Shown one piece after another: positions 48,600 to 57,310 of a stretch of 64,000 nucleotides of DNA (position 1 is its first letter; every line of letters starts with the position of its first letter). Made by a program: the position numbers and the translations under genes. This DNA comes from JAKVBH01 sp049800955 (lineage in GTDB: Bacteria; Pseudomonadota; Alphaproteobacteria; Rhodobacterales; Rhodobacteraceae): the NCBI RefSeq assembly GCF_049800955.1, contig NZ_JBNAGA010000002.1, forward strand, positions 744,001 to 808,000, given 5' to 3'. The notes beneath the pieces are model-generated. The model was not told the DNA's origin and searched no databases. It worked only from the letters and a program-made list of their open reading frames with translations.

Positions 48600-50513
48600 T
48601 TATGAGCGCTTGTTGTCGTCAAGATCCTCGAAATCCGCATCCACGATGTCATCATCGCTTGCTGCGGGGCCATCTGCCTCTTCAGGCGCTTCCTCGCCGG
48701 CCTCTTCCTGGCTGGCTTTGTAGATGGCTTCGCCCAGTTTCATCGAAGCTTCCATGACGTTCTGGATGCCCGATTTGATCTTGTCGGCGTTTTCGGTCTC
48801 AAGCTCGTCTTTCAGAGCGGCAACAGCCAATTCGATGGCTTCCACGGTGGTTGGGTCCACCTTGTCGCCATGCTCTTCAAGCGATTTCTCGGTCGAGTGG
48901 ATCAGGCTCTCGGCCTGGTTTTTGGCTTCGACCAGTTCCTTGCGCTCTTTATCTGCCTCGGCATTGGCCTCGGCATCCTTGACCATTTGCTCGATGTCCT
49001 CATCGGAGAGACCACCGGACGCCTGGATCGTGATCGCCTGCTCTTTGCCGGTGCCTTTGTCTTTGGCGCCGACCTTCACGATGCCATTGGCGTCGATATC
49101 GAAGGTGACCTCAATCTGAGGCATGCCGCGAGGCGCGGGCGGGATATCTTCGAGGTTGAACTGGCCCAACATCTTGTTGTCCGCAGCCATTTCCCGCTCA
49201 CCCTGAAACACCCGCAGCGTCACGGCGTTCTGGTTGTCCTCCGCCGTCGAGAAGATCTGGCTCTTCTTGGTGGGGATCGTCGTGTTGCGGTCGATCAAGC
49301 GCGTGAAAACACCGCCAAGCGTCTCGATGCCGAGCGACAAGGGGGTCACGTCGAGCAGGACCACGTCTTTCACGTCGCCTTGCAGAACACCCGCTTGGAT
49401 CGCGGCGCCCATGGCCACGACTTCGTCGGGGTTAACACCCTTGTGCGGCTCTTTGCCGAAGAACTTGGTGACTTCCTCAATCACGCGCGGCATGCGGGTC
49501 ATACCGCCGACCAGAACAACCTCATCCACGTCAGATGTGGTGAAGCCTGCATCCTTCAGTGCAGCTTTGCACGGATCGAGCGAGCGCTTGATCAGATCGG
49601 ACACCAGGCTTTCCAGTTTCGCACGCGTCAGCTTCATGACCATGTGCAGCGGCTGACCGTTGGAGCCCATGGAAATGAACGGCTGGTTGATCTCGGTCTG
49701 GCTTGCCGAAGACAGCTCGATCTTCGCCTTTTCTGCCGCCTCTTTGAGACGCTGCAGGGCCATCTTGTCCTGCGTCAGGTCAACACCATTCTCTTTTTTG
49801 AACTCTTCGGCCAGGTAGGACACGATCCGCATGTCGAAGTCTTCACCGCCGAGGAAGGTATCCCCGTTGGTGGATTTGACTTCAAACAGACCGTCATCGA
49901 TTTCGAGGATCGTCACGTCGAACGTACCGCCGCCGAGGTCGTAAACAGCGATCGTCTGCGTGTCGGCTTTGTCTAGGCCATAAGCCAGCGCAGCCGCCGT
50001 CGGTTCGTTGATGATCCGCAGCACTTCGAGACCCGCAATCTTGCCGGCGTCTTTGGTCGCCTGGCGTTGCGCATCGTTGAAATAGGCAGGGACCGTGATC
50101 ACGGCCTGTGTCACGTCTTCGCCAAGATAGCTCTCGGCGGTTTCCTTCATCTTGCCGAGAATGAATGCGGAGATTTGTGAGGGAGAGTATTTCTCGCCCC
50201 GGCTCTCCACCCATGCATCCCCGTTGCCACCGTCGATGACATTGAAGGGCAGGTTCTTTTTGTCTTTCTTGAGATGCTCGTCATCCGCACGACGACCGAT
50301 CAGGCGCTTGACGCCAAAAATCGTGTTGTCGGGGTTTGTGACGGCTTGGCGTTTCGCGGGCTGGCCCACGAGACGCTCGTCTTCTGTGAAAGCTACGATA
50401 GAGGGCGTTGTACGCGCTCCTTCAGCGTTTTCAATCACGCGTGGCTGAGAGCCGTCCATGATTGCGACGCAGGAGTTTGTTGTCCCAAGGTCAATACCAA
50501 TGACTTTTGCCAT
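48600..50513 (-). CDS. dnaK: molecular chaperone DnaK (Hsp70)
   Basis: A 637-aa Hsp70, length as usual. The ATPase domain (about 1-385) starts KVIGIDLGTTNSCVAIMDG and includes VPAYFNDAQRQATKDAG, IAVYDLGGGTFDVTILEI and VVLVGGMTRMPRVIEEV. The substrate domain has VTPLSLGIETLGGVFTRLI and a lid ending in an acidic tail (EEADGPAASDDDIVDADFEDL). It folds client proteins with DnaJ and GrpE (grpE is not in the window). The ATG at 50513 is preceded by AAGGGA. A heat-shock promoter candidate lies about 115 bases upstream. Confidence 0.98.
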   Translation of the reverse strand: MAKVIGIDLGTTNSCVAIMDGSQPRVIENAEGARTTPSIVAFTEDERLVGQPAKRQAVTNPDNTIFGVKRLIGRRADDEHLKKDKKNLPFNVIDGGNGDAWVESRGEKYSPSQISAFILGKMKETAESYLGEDVTQAVITVPAYFNDAQRQATKDAGKIAGLEVLRIINEPTAAALAYGLDKADTQTIAVYDLGGGTFDVTILEIDDGLFEVKSTNGDTFLGGEDFDMRIVSYLAEEFKKENGVDLTQDKMALQRLKEAAEKAKIELSSASQTEINQPFISMGSNGQPLHMVMKLTRAKLESLVSDLIKRSLDPCKAALKDAGFTTSDVDEVVLVGGMTRMPRVIEEVTKFFGKEPHKGVNPDEVVAMGAAIQAGVLQGDVKDVVLLDVTPLSLGIETLGGVFTRLIDRNTTIPTKKSQIFSTAEDNQNAVTLRVFQGEREMAADNKMLGQFNLEDIPPAPRGMPQIEVTFDIDANGIVKVGAKDKGTGKEQAITIQASGGLSDEDIEQMVKDAEANAEADKERKELVEAKNQAESLIHSTEKSLEEHGDKVDPTTVEAIELAVAALKDELETENADKIKSGIQNVMEASMKLGEAIYKASQEEAGEEAPEEADGPAASDDDIVDADFEDLDDNKRS

Positions 50514-50625
50514 GTGTCGATCCCTTTCTTATAGGCGATTGAAGCGGCGCGAGCCTCCATGAATGAAGCACCCGGCCCATGGTTGATGTTAGAAAGCGGT
50601 GCAGGTCACCGCCGATCCGAGGTGT

Positions 50626-50654
50626 ATATAGGAGGGGGGGTGGGAGGCTGCAAG
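50626..50654 (-). promoter_or_regulatory. candidate RpoH (heat-shock) promoter of dnaK
   Basis: Read on the minus strand, CTTGCA (50654-50649), a 16-base spacer and CCTATAT (50632-50626) resemble the alphaproteobacterial heat-shock consensus CTTG-N17/18-CYTATNT. The leader to the dnaK start would be about 105 to 115 bases. The spacer contains a long run of C, which is unusual. Confidence 0.55.
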
Positions 50655-50785
50655 CACGGGAAACGCCTAGTTTGCGAGAAATTACCTCGCTTTTTGTGTG
50701 CATCGGTACAATTTTCAGCCGGGGATGGCACGATGCGGCTATCGCAACATGGGCAGAACTTGTGGAGCGTGGCGAAGAGGCAGGC

Positions 50786-51385
50786 ATGGAAATCGATCTA
50801 CGCGGCGTGCGCATTATCAAGGGCGCGCTCGGCTTGGCCGCGCAGGAGGCGCTTTTGGAAGACGTGCGCGCCATTGCGCGCGCGGCGCCGATGGTTCAGC
50901 CGACAACGCCGGGGGGCCGCAAGATGTCTGTTCGCATGACGGCGGCAGGCGCTTTTGGTTGGGTTAGCGATGCAAGCGGATACCGCTACGCCGAGCGGCA
51001 CCCCGAAGGACATGCCTGGCCGCCGATCCCGCCGGCTCTTCTCGCATTATGGAATGCGTATTGCCCGAGTGCGCGGGCGCCGGAGTGTTGCCTCATCAAC
51101 TTCTACGGGGAAGGGGCGCGGATGGGGTTGCATCAGGATTGCGATGAAGCGGATTTTACGCAGCCCGTCCTCTCGGTCTCGCTGGGCGACGATGGAATGT
51201 TTCGCGTGGGCTCTGTCACAAAGGGCGGCAAAACGGCGAGCCATTGGATGCAATCGGGTGATATTGCTGTGCTCGGGGGCGAGGCGCGCCTGGTGCATCA
51301 TGGCGTGGATCGCATCCGGTTTGGCTCCTCTCGGCTATTGCCCAAAGGAGGACGGATCAACGTGACCATGCGGGTCGTCACGTAA
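50786..51385 (+). CDS. alkB: AlkB-type 2-oxoglutarate/Fe(II)-dependent DNA demethylase
   Basis: A 199-aa dioxygenase that oxidatively removes methyl groups from 1-methyladenine and 3-methylcytosine in DNA. Iron ligands are H116 and D118 in ARMGLHQDCDEAD and H172 in ARLVHHGVDRIRFG. The 2-oxoglutarate arginines are R190 and R196 in GGRINVTMR. CLINFYGEGARMG is the conserved strand before the iron site. The ATG at 50786 is chosen because AGAGG lies just upstream and the product length matches E. coli AlkB (216 aa); longer frames give an arginine-rich, non-conserved N-terminus. It is divergent from dnaK and convergent with rnr. Confidence 0.93.
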   Translation: MEIDLRGVRIIKGALGLAAQEALLEDVRAIARAAPMVQPTTPGGRKMSVRMTAAGAFGWVSDASGYRYAERHPEGHAWPPIPPALLALWNAYCPSARAPECCLINFYGEGARMGLHQDCDEADFTQPVLSVSLGDDGMFRVGSVTKGGKTASHWMQSGDIAVLGGEARLVHHGVDRIRFGSSRLLPKGGRINVTMRVVT

Positions 51386-51408
51386 CGAAGTAACGACCGA
51401 GCCAGGCG

Positions 51409-53667
51409 TCAACGACGCGTGCGTTTGACTTTTGTGGCCTTTTTGCGCGCGACCTTGGCCGCCCGGGTCACGCGTCGCTTGGCGGGTTTGCCGCGCCTCT
51501 GAGTGCCGCGGCCCTGTTTCGGGGGCTTGCCGTTGATCTCGAGCAGCTCAAAGGCGATCCCGCCGGTCACAGGCGCGGCTTCCGAGAGGCGCACGAGCAC
51601 GCGCATGCCCAGACCAATCACCTGCCCCGTGTCCGCGCCCATGAGCGTGCCGCTGTCCTGATCAAAATGAAAATACTCACTGCCCAGATTTCGCATGGGG
51701 ATCAATCCGTCCGCCCCTGTTTCGTCGAGCTTCGCAAAGACGCCGAACTTGGCGATGCCGCTGATACGCCCTTCAAATTCATCGCCCACCCGTTCTGACA
51801 GGAAGGCCGCGAGATAGCGATCGGTTGTGTCGCGCTCAGCCAACATGGACCGCCGCTCGGTCTCGGATATATGAGATGCCGTCTGTTCCAGACGATCTTC
51901 GTCATCACGGGTCAGCCCGTCATCGCCCCAACCATGGGCCGTGATCAATGCGCGGTGCACGATAAGATCGGAATACCGCCGGATCGGTGATGTGAAATGG
52001 GCGTAGTTCTGAAGGGCGAGGCCGAAGTGGCCAAAGTTCTTGGGCGAATAATACGCCTGTGTCATTGACCGCAACGTGGCGATGTTGATCAATTCCGCCT
52101 CGTCGCTTCCCGCCGCGTCATTAAGCAGCTTGTTGAGATGCCACGTCTTGAGAACCTGACCCTTGGCGAGCGTGAAGCCTGCGGCATCGGCGGTATCGCG
52201 CAGGCTTTCGAGTTTGTCTTGCGGTGGTTCTTCATGAACGCGGAAGAGAAGCGGCTGTTTCTTGGCGATCAGGACTTCCGCTGCCGCCACATTGGCCAGG
52301 ATCATGCATTCTTCGATCAGTTTGTGCGCATCAAGCCTGTCGCGAAAGGCGATGGAGGTCACCTTGCCGTCTTCATCCAACACGACGCGTCGCTCCGGCA
52401 GCTCGAGATCCAGAGGCTGGCGCTCGGCGCGCCCACGTTTCAGGGCGTCATAGGCGGCATAGAGCGGTTTGAGGACATCATCGAGGAGCGGGGCGGTCTT
52501 GTCATTGGGCGCACCATCAATGGCGGCCTGAACTTCTTCGTAATTCAGCGCGGCGGGTGAGCGCATCAACCCGCGCACGAAGCGTTTGCCAATCAGAGCG
52601 CCGCTCTCGGAAATACGCATTTCAACTGCGATACAGGCCCGCGGCACACCTTCATGCAAGGAACACAAATCGCCTGATAACCGGTCGGGCAGCATGGGCA
52701 CGACACGGTCCGGGAAGTAGCTGGAATTGCCACGTTTGCGCGCTTCGCGGTCCAGCGCCGTCCCGGACCGCACATAATGGGCAACATCTGCAATCGCGAC
52801 CCAGATGATATGGCCGCCCGCATTCTGCGGATCCGGATCGGGCTGCGCATAGACTGCGTCGTCATGGTCGCGGGCGTCGGAGGGGTCGATGGTGATGAGT
52901 GGCAGGTCCCGCAGGTCGGTTCGCCCCTTGAGCCCCGCGGGTTTGAAGCTGTCGGCTTCTTCCATGACCTTGTCTGGAAAGTCGTCTGGTATGCCATGCT
53001 GATGAATGGCGATGAGAGAGACGGCGCGCGGCGCGCTGGGATCGCCCAAACGTGTGACGATGCGGGCCCGTTGCAGGCCCATACGCGCTTTGGGTCCCGC
53101 TTGCTCCGCTTCGACCAGTTCGCCGTCCTTTGCGCCATGATCCGCGCCCGCGTCAACCAGCCACTCTTTGTCAGAGCCCTTGTCGATGGGAACGATCCGG
53201 CCTCCTTCCGACCCTTTCCGGAACACACCCAGAATGCGGCGCGGGTTGCTCCCGATACGGCGGATGAGACGCGCCTCATAGGCGTGATCGCCCGCATCTA
53301 CGGCGGTCAGTCGGGCAAGAATGCGATCCCCTTCGCCCAGAGCCGGATCCGCCGCGCGCAGGATGAGCAGCACGACAGGTTCCGTGCCTTCGCCTTGCCA
53401 CTCCAGCGGTTTGGCAAAGAGATCGCCGTTTTCATCGGGCGCTTGCACTTGAAGCACCGAGACAGGCGGCAAACGGTCAGGATCGCGGTAGGCTTTCTTG
53501 CGCTTTTGCAGGTTTCCCTCGGCCTCCAACTCCTTGAGGAGGCGCTTGAGATCAATGCGCGCGGCGCCCTTGATGCCGAAGGCTTTTGCGATGTCACGCT
53601 TTGCGGTGAGGGTTGGGTTGGCCGTGATCCAATCGAGAATCTCGGCTTTGCTGGGAAATCTGCTCAT
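51409..53667 (-). CDS. rnr: ribonuclease R
   Basis: A 752-aa processive 3'-5' exoribonuclease of the RNB family. An N-terminal helix-turn-helix (about 1-60) and cold-shock domains precede the RNB core. The catalytic aspartates lie in LITIDPSDARDHDDAVYA (D261, D267, D269, D270). The S1 domain follows (DEFEGRISGIAKFGVFAKLDETGADGL). The last 40 residues are very rich in Lys and Arg (KRRVTRAAKVARKKATKVKR), a basic tail common in RNase R. It degrades structured RNA, including rRNA and defective mRNA. The ATG at 53667 starts a single-gene unit, with the DUF2064 gene upstream. Confidence 0.95.
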   Translation of the reverse strand: MSRFPSKAEILDWITANPTLTAKRDIAKAFGIKGAARIDLKRLLKELEAEGNLQKRKKAYRDPDRLPPVSVLQVQAPDENGDLFAKPLEWQGEGTEPVVLLILRAADPALGEGDRILARLTAVDAGDHAYEARLIRRIGSNPRRILGVFRKGSEGGRIVPIDKGSDKEWLVDAGADHGAKDGELVEAEQAGPKARMGLQRARIVTRLGDPSAPRAVSLIAIHQHGIPDDFPDKVMEEADSFKPAGLKGRTDLRDLPLITIDPSDARDHDDAVYAQPDPDPQNAGGHIIWVAIADVAHYVRSGTALDREARKRGNSSYFPDRVVPMLPDRLSGDLCSLHEGVPRACIAVEMRISESGALIGKRFVRGLMRSPAALNYEEVQAAIDGAPNDKTAPLLDDVLKPLYAAYDALKRGRAERQPLDLELPERRVVLDEDGKVTSIAFRDRLDAHKLIEECMILANVAAAEVLIAKKQPLLFRVHEEPPQDKLESLRDTADAAGFTLAKGQVLKTWHLNKLLNDAAGSDEAELINIATLRSMTQAYYSPKNFGHFGLALQNYAHFTSPIRRYSDLIVHRALITAHGWGDDGLTRDDEDRLEQTASHISETERRSMLAERDTTDRYLAAFLSERVGDEFEGRISGIAKFGVFAKLDETGADGLIPMRNLGSEYFHFDQDSGTLMGADTGQVIGLGMRVLVRLSEAAPVTGGIAFELLEINGKPPKQGRGTQRRGKPAKRRVTRAAKVARKKATKVKRTRR

Positions 53668-53708
53668 ACCAACGCCCTATCACGCTCCTGTAGCCGCGTC
53701 ATGGGCCT

Positions 53709-54320
53709 TTACGATGGTGTGGCGCTCGCGACCAGATCATCGATTGTATCCACATCGCGCAAGGTTGCGATATGAGCTATGCGCGCGCCTGCAAGGGACG
53801 TTTGGGTGTCTTGCAGGGCATGCGGGCTCGACCAACGGACATTTTGAAAAAGCGATGCCGGCACCGCTGCTCGGCGTTTGAGCCCGATAAGCCAGTAGCC
53901 ACCGTCCGGGGCAGGCCCAAACACGGCGTCCTGTGCGCCCAGAGCGTGAAAAGCCTGTACGATATGTGTCTTTGAGATGCTGGGGATATCTGCGCCAATG
54001 ATGCACATGGGGCCCGGTGGCAGGCTGCGAAAGATCCGCCCCATGCGGGCACCCAGATCACCCGTGCCTTGCGGCACTTTTGGCAGATGCGCAGGCCACA
54101 CGCGGCTTTGAAGCCCTTCGTGATCCGGCGCAACGGCAAGGATCAAGTCCCAGCGGGGATCTTCAAGGCGTCTCAGTAAAGCTCTCACCTGATGGCGAAA
54201 CCACCATGCAGCCCCGACCATGCCGATGGACCGTCCAAGCCGTGTTTTGACCCGACCGGGGTGGGGTTCTTTTAGCATGACGACGAGGCGGGGCCGGGCC
54301 TTAGGTGTTATTCGAGGCAA
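53709..54320 (-). CDS. DUF2064/TIGR04282-type glycosyltransferase
   Basis: A 203-aa GT-A-fold protein of the DUF2064 family. The N-terminal RLVVMLKEPHPGRVKTRLGRSIG and the central MCIIGADIPSISKTHIVQAF, FGPAPDGGYWLIGLKR are characteristic; the last contains the nucleotide-sugar site. In some bacteria this family neighbours arsenosugar or biosynthetic genes, but no such link is seen here apart from a distant arsH-like gene. The start is TTG at 54320, because the first beta strand must be included; it overlaps the dapE end by 20 bases. The next ATG (54278) would delete that strand. Confidence 0.8.
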   Translation of the reverse strand: MPRITPKARPRLVVMLKEPHPGRVKTRLGRSIGMVGAAWWFRHQVRALLRRLEDPRWDLILAVAPDHEGLQSRVWPAHLPKVPQGTGDLGARMGRIFRSLPPGPMCIIGADIPSISKTHIVQAFHALGAQDAVFGPAPDGGYWLIGLKRRAAVPASLFQNVRWSSPHALQDTQTSLAGARIAHIATLRDVDTIDDLVASATPS

Positions 54321-55461
54321 AATAGTCTCGCAGGATCTGGCTGTAGATCTCTTTCAGCTGGTGGATCTGTTGCACCTCGACACGCTCATCCACCTGATGC
54401 ATCGTCTTGCCCACCAGACCGAACTCGACGACCGGGCAATGGTTCTTCACAAATCGTGCATCTGACGTGCCACCTGTGGTCGACAGCTCCGGCACCACAC
54501 CCGTTTTCGCCTCAACCGCGCGAGCCACAAGCTCAGAGAGCGGCCCCGGCGGCGTGATGAAACTCTCGCCGGAGATTTTCACGTCCATGTCGATCTGCAC
54601 GCCGAATTGCTGCGCCACAACCTTGGCTTCCTTGTCGAGCCATTCGGTGATCGACGCGCCGGAATGGGCATCGTTGAAGCGAATATTGACCGTGGCTTTG
54701 GTCTGCGCCGGGATCACATTGGTGGCCGGATTGCCTGTGTCAATCGTCACAACGGCCAGCGTCGAGGCGTCAAAATGTTCCGTCCCGGTATCGAGCTCGT
54801 GGGAGGCCAGCCGGTCCATCAGCCGCGCCATGGCAGGCAGGGGGTTATTGGCGCGGTGCGGATAGGCGGAATGGCCTTGCTCGCCCGTCACAGTAAACCA
54901 CGCCGTGAGCGATCCGCGCCGCCCGATTTTCATCATCTGACCCATATGGTCAGGGCTCGTGGGCTCGCCCACCAGACAAACGGACATGCGCTCGCCCTCG
55001 GTCGCCATGTAATCGAGAAGCGCGGTGGTGCCATCCAGCGCGTCTCCTTCCTCATCGCCTGTAATGGTCAGGATCACAGCGCCGTCGGGCGGCGTCTCGC
55101 GCACGAAATCCACGGCGGCTGCGGCAAAGGCCGCCACACCGGATTTCATATCTGTTGCCCCGCGCCCATAGAGAAAGCCGTCATGGATCTCGGCACCAAA
55201 GGGCGGCTTGCTCCAGTCTTCGGGATTTCCCAGAGGAACGACATCGGTATGGCCGTTGAAGCCAAAGGTGCGGGGGTGTTCTTTGTCGCCCCAGCGCGCG
55301 AAGAGGTTGCAGACGCCGCCTCGATCAACGCGGGCGCACACAAATCCCGCGCTTTCCAGTAGATCTTGGAGCAAGACCAAGGCGCCGCCTTCTTCGGGTG
55401 TAATCGACGGGCATTTGACCAAGGCCGCGGTCAGTTTTGCAGGATCGGTGGGGCTTGTCAT
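54301..55461 (-). CDS. dapE: succinyl-diaminopimelate desuccinylase
   Basis: A 386-aa dinuclear zinc peptidase-M20 enzyme of the succinylase branch of lysine and diaminopimelate synthesis. The first metal site is TFGFNGHTDVVPLGN (H71, D73), and the second region is ILTITGDEEGDALDGTTALLDYM with catalytic and metal glutamates. Dimerisation domain marks are GEQGHSAYPHRANNPLPAMARL and ELSTTGGTSDARFVKNHCPVVEFG. The ATG at 55461 gives the expected length (E. coli 375 aa); a longer frame to 55635 is basic and non-conserved. dapD lies 3.6 kb away on the same strand, with two opposite-strand Hint genes in between. Confidence 0.95.
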   Translation of the reverse strand: MTSPTDPAKLTAALVKCPSITPEEGGALVLLQDLLESAGFVCARVDRGGVCNLFARWGDKEHPRTFGFNGHTDVVPLGNPEDWSKPPFGAEIHDGFLYGRGATDMKSGVAAFAAAAVDFVRETPPDGAVILTITGDEEGDALDGTTALLDYMATEGERMSVCLVGEPTSPDHMGQMMKIGRRGSLTAWFTVTGEQGHSAYPHRANNPLPAMARLMDRLASHELDTGTEHFDASTLAVVTIDTGNPATNVIPAQTKATVNIRFNDAHSGASITEWLDKEAKVVAQQFGVQIDMDVKISGESFITPPGPLSELVARAVEAKTGVVPELSTTGGTSDARFVKNHCPVVEFGLVGKTMHQVDERVEVQQIHQLKEIYSQILRDYFASNNT

Positions 55462-55729
55462 GTTGCTTCTCTGTCTGTTCGTCTCAAGGCGTAGCGCAAT
55501 GCGCGGATGCGCGCAAATGTGGCGAAAATGCTGCGGGCGGGTTGGCCTGTGATCGAGGTGCGATGACAGGCGCGGTAGTGCCATGATACCACTGAGGAAA
55601 ATCAAAGACCCGAGGCAGGGCACCGGCCATCGCAACAGATGGCCAAGAGCAGTTTACTTCGACAAACGGGCCATGCGCGCCCGGCTGTTTGCGTTGCCAT
55701 GGATACGGGTTTGCACGTGAGGTGAAACC

Positions 55730-57307
55730 ATGCCTGGCACAGGTGAGCTGACCTATGACACGAGCGCCGATGCGCGCACGATGGCAGAAACGATCTTCGG
55801 CAAAGGTGTAACGGTTGTCGATGCCACCTACACAGGTGATGCGCGCTCAGCCGGTCTCTACAGCAATGGCGACAGCATCGCGCCCGGAGCCACGCCGGGG
55901 GATGAAGGCGTCATCTTTTCGACCGGTCGGGTCGAAGACTACACCAATGAGACGGGTGATCGAAACACGCTCGATTGGACATCGACCAACACCGAAGGCG
56001 AAGACGACAACACCGATTTCAACGATGCCGCAGGCACGCGGACGTATGACGCCTCCTACATCGACGTGGATTTCATTCCCACCGGCGACGTGATGACGAT
56101 GCAGTTCGTCTTTGGCTCCGAGGAATATCCGGAGTTTGTAAACTCGGTCTTTCAGGATTTCGTCGGGGTCTGGATCAACGGCAAACAGGTCGAATTGTCA
56201 ATAGGCAACGGGGACATCGACCCGGGCAATGTAAACGAGGCTGACAACACCAATCTCTATGTCGATAATGCTGACGGTGTCGTGAATTCCGAGATGGATG
56301 GGCTTACGATCACCATGACGCTGACGATCCCGGTGATGCGTGACGAGGTGAACTCGATCCGCATCGGCGTCGCGGATGTGGCGGATGCGAGCTACGATTC
56401 CAATCTCTTGATCAAAGCGGGCTCCGTTCAGACGGAACTCGTTGCGCAGGATGATGTCGAGACCATCCGCCCCGACGAGACCACAACGATTGATGTGCTG
56501 GGCAATGATATCGTTGCCGATGGCGGCTTTCTCAAGATCACGCATATCAACGGGATCGCCGTTGATGCCGGGGACTCGGTCACCCTCGCGACCGGTCAAG
56601 TCATCACGCTGAACGAGGACGGGACGCTCGACGTCGAGGCCGATAGTGACGAAGAGCTCTTCACCTTCACCTACGCAATTGAAGATGGCCTGGGCAACGA
56701 CGACACCGGCTTTGTCACGCTGGATTCCGTTCCCTGCTTTGTGGCCGGGACACGGATCGAGACGGCTCTGGGCCCGCGCCGTGTTGAAGATCTCCAGCCC
56801 GGTGATCTCATTTTGACGCGCGATGAGGGGCATCGACCCCTGCGTTGGATCGGCCAGCGCACCGTGCAGGCCGAAGGCGCTTTCGCGCCGGTGCGCATCG
56901 AGGCCAATACGCTGGGGGCGCATGATGAGCTTTGGCTCTCCCCCGAGCATCGCGTTTTGATCACGGATCATACGGCTGAATTGTTGTTCGGAGAGGCCGA
57001 AGTGCTCGTCGCGGCAAAAGAGCTTGTCCATCGCCGGGGCGTCTCCCGTCAGTTGGGGGGAGACGTGACATACGTGCATCTTCTGATGGATCGCCACCAG
57101 GTCATTTGGTCCGAGGGCTTGGCAACGGAAACATTTTTGCCGGGTCCGCAGGTACGCGACAGTTTCGAGCAAAGCGTTTTGGACGAAATCTGTTCCCTGT
57201 TTCCGGAGCTCGATCCGGAAACGGGCGCGGGCTATGGGCCTGCGGCGCGGCGCTTGTTGCGCTCCTACGAGGCGCAGGCTCTTTTGCAAACAGCCGGGGT
57301 TGCGTAG
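55730..57307 (+). CDS. choice-of-anchor L/Hint domain protein
   Basis: A 525-aa, acidic, probably secreted protein with no classical signal peptide. Residues about 15-232 form a choice-of-anchor L domain (VIFSTGRVEDYTNETGD, MQFVFGSEEYPEFVNSVFQDFVGVW). Residues about 238-334 form an Ig/cadherin-like repeat (IDVLGNDIVADGG, FTYAIEDGLGNDDTG). A Hint (hedgehog/intein) domain follows at about 335-480: VPCFVAGTRIETALG with catalytic C336, LWLSPEHRVLI with H407, and VTYVHLLMDRHQVI with H456. Hint domains can self-cleave or splice, so the N-terminal part may be released or attached elsewhere. The ATG follows GAGGTGAAA. A second Hint gene follows 3 bases later. Confidence 0.85.
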   Translation: MPGTGELTYDTSADARTMAETIFGKGVTVVDATYTGDARSAGLYSNGDSIAPGATPGDEGVIFSTGRVEDYTNETGDRNTLDWTSTNTEGEDDNTDFNDAAGTRTYDASYIDVDFIPTGDVMTMQFVFGSEEYPEFVNSVFQDFVGVWINGKQVELSIGNGDIDPGNVNEADNTNLYVDNADGVVNSEMDGLTITMTLTIPVMRDEVNSIRIGVADVADASYDSNLLIKAGSVQTELVAQDDVETIRPDETTTIDVLGNDIVADGGFLKITHINGIAVDAGDSVTLATGQVITLNEDGTLDVEADSDEELFTFTYAIEDGLGNDDTGFVTLDSVPCFVAGTRIETALGPRRVEDLQPGDLILTRDEGHRPLRWIGQRTVQAEGAFAPVRIEANTLGAHDELWLSPEHRVLITDHTAELLFGEAEVLVAAKELVHRRGVSRQLGGDVTYVHLLMDRHQVIWSEGLATETFLPGPQVRDSFEQSVLDEICSLFPELDPETGAGYGPAARRLLRSYEAQALLQTAGVA

Positions 57308-57310
57308 CGC

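Noticed and set aside
48870..49976. 368-codon plus-strand frame opposite dnaK
   Set aside because: Antisense open frames against dnaK are common in GC-rich genomes. The product (rich in His, Arg, Phe) resembles nothing real.
52777..53775. 332-codon plus-strand frame opposite rnr
   Set aside because: Antisense shadow of RNase R without motif or ribosome-site support.
55730..57307. Intein inserted in a host gene
   Set aside because: The Hint domain has no recognisable C-extein, and the N-terminal part is an adhesin-like choice-of-anchor domain, so this is a Hint-domain secreted protein and not an intein in a housekeeping gene.
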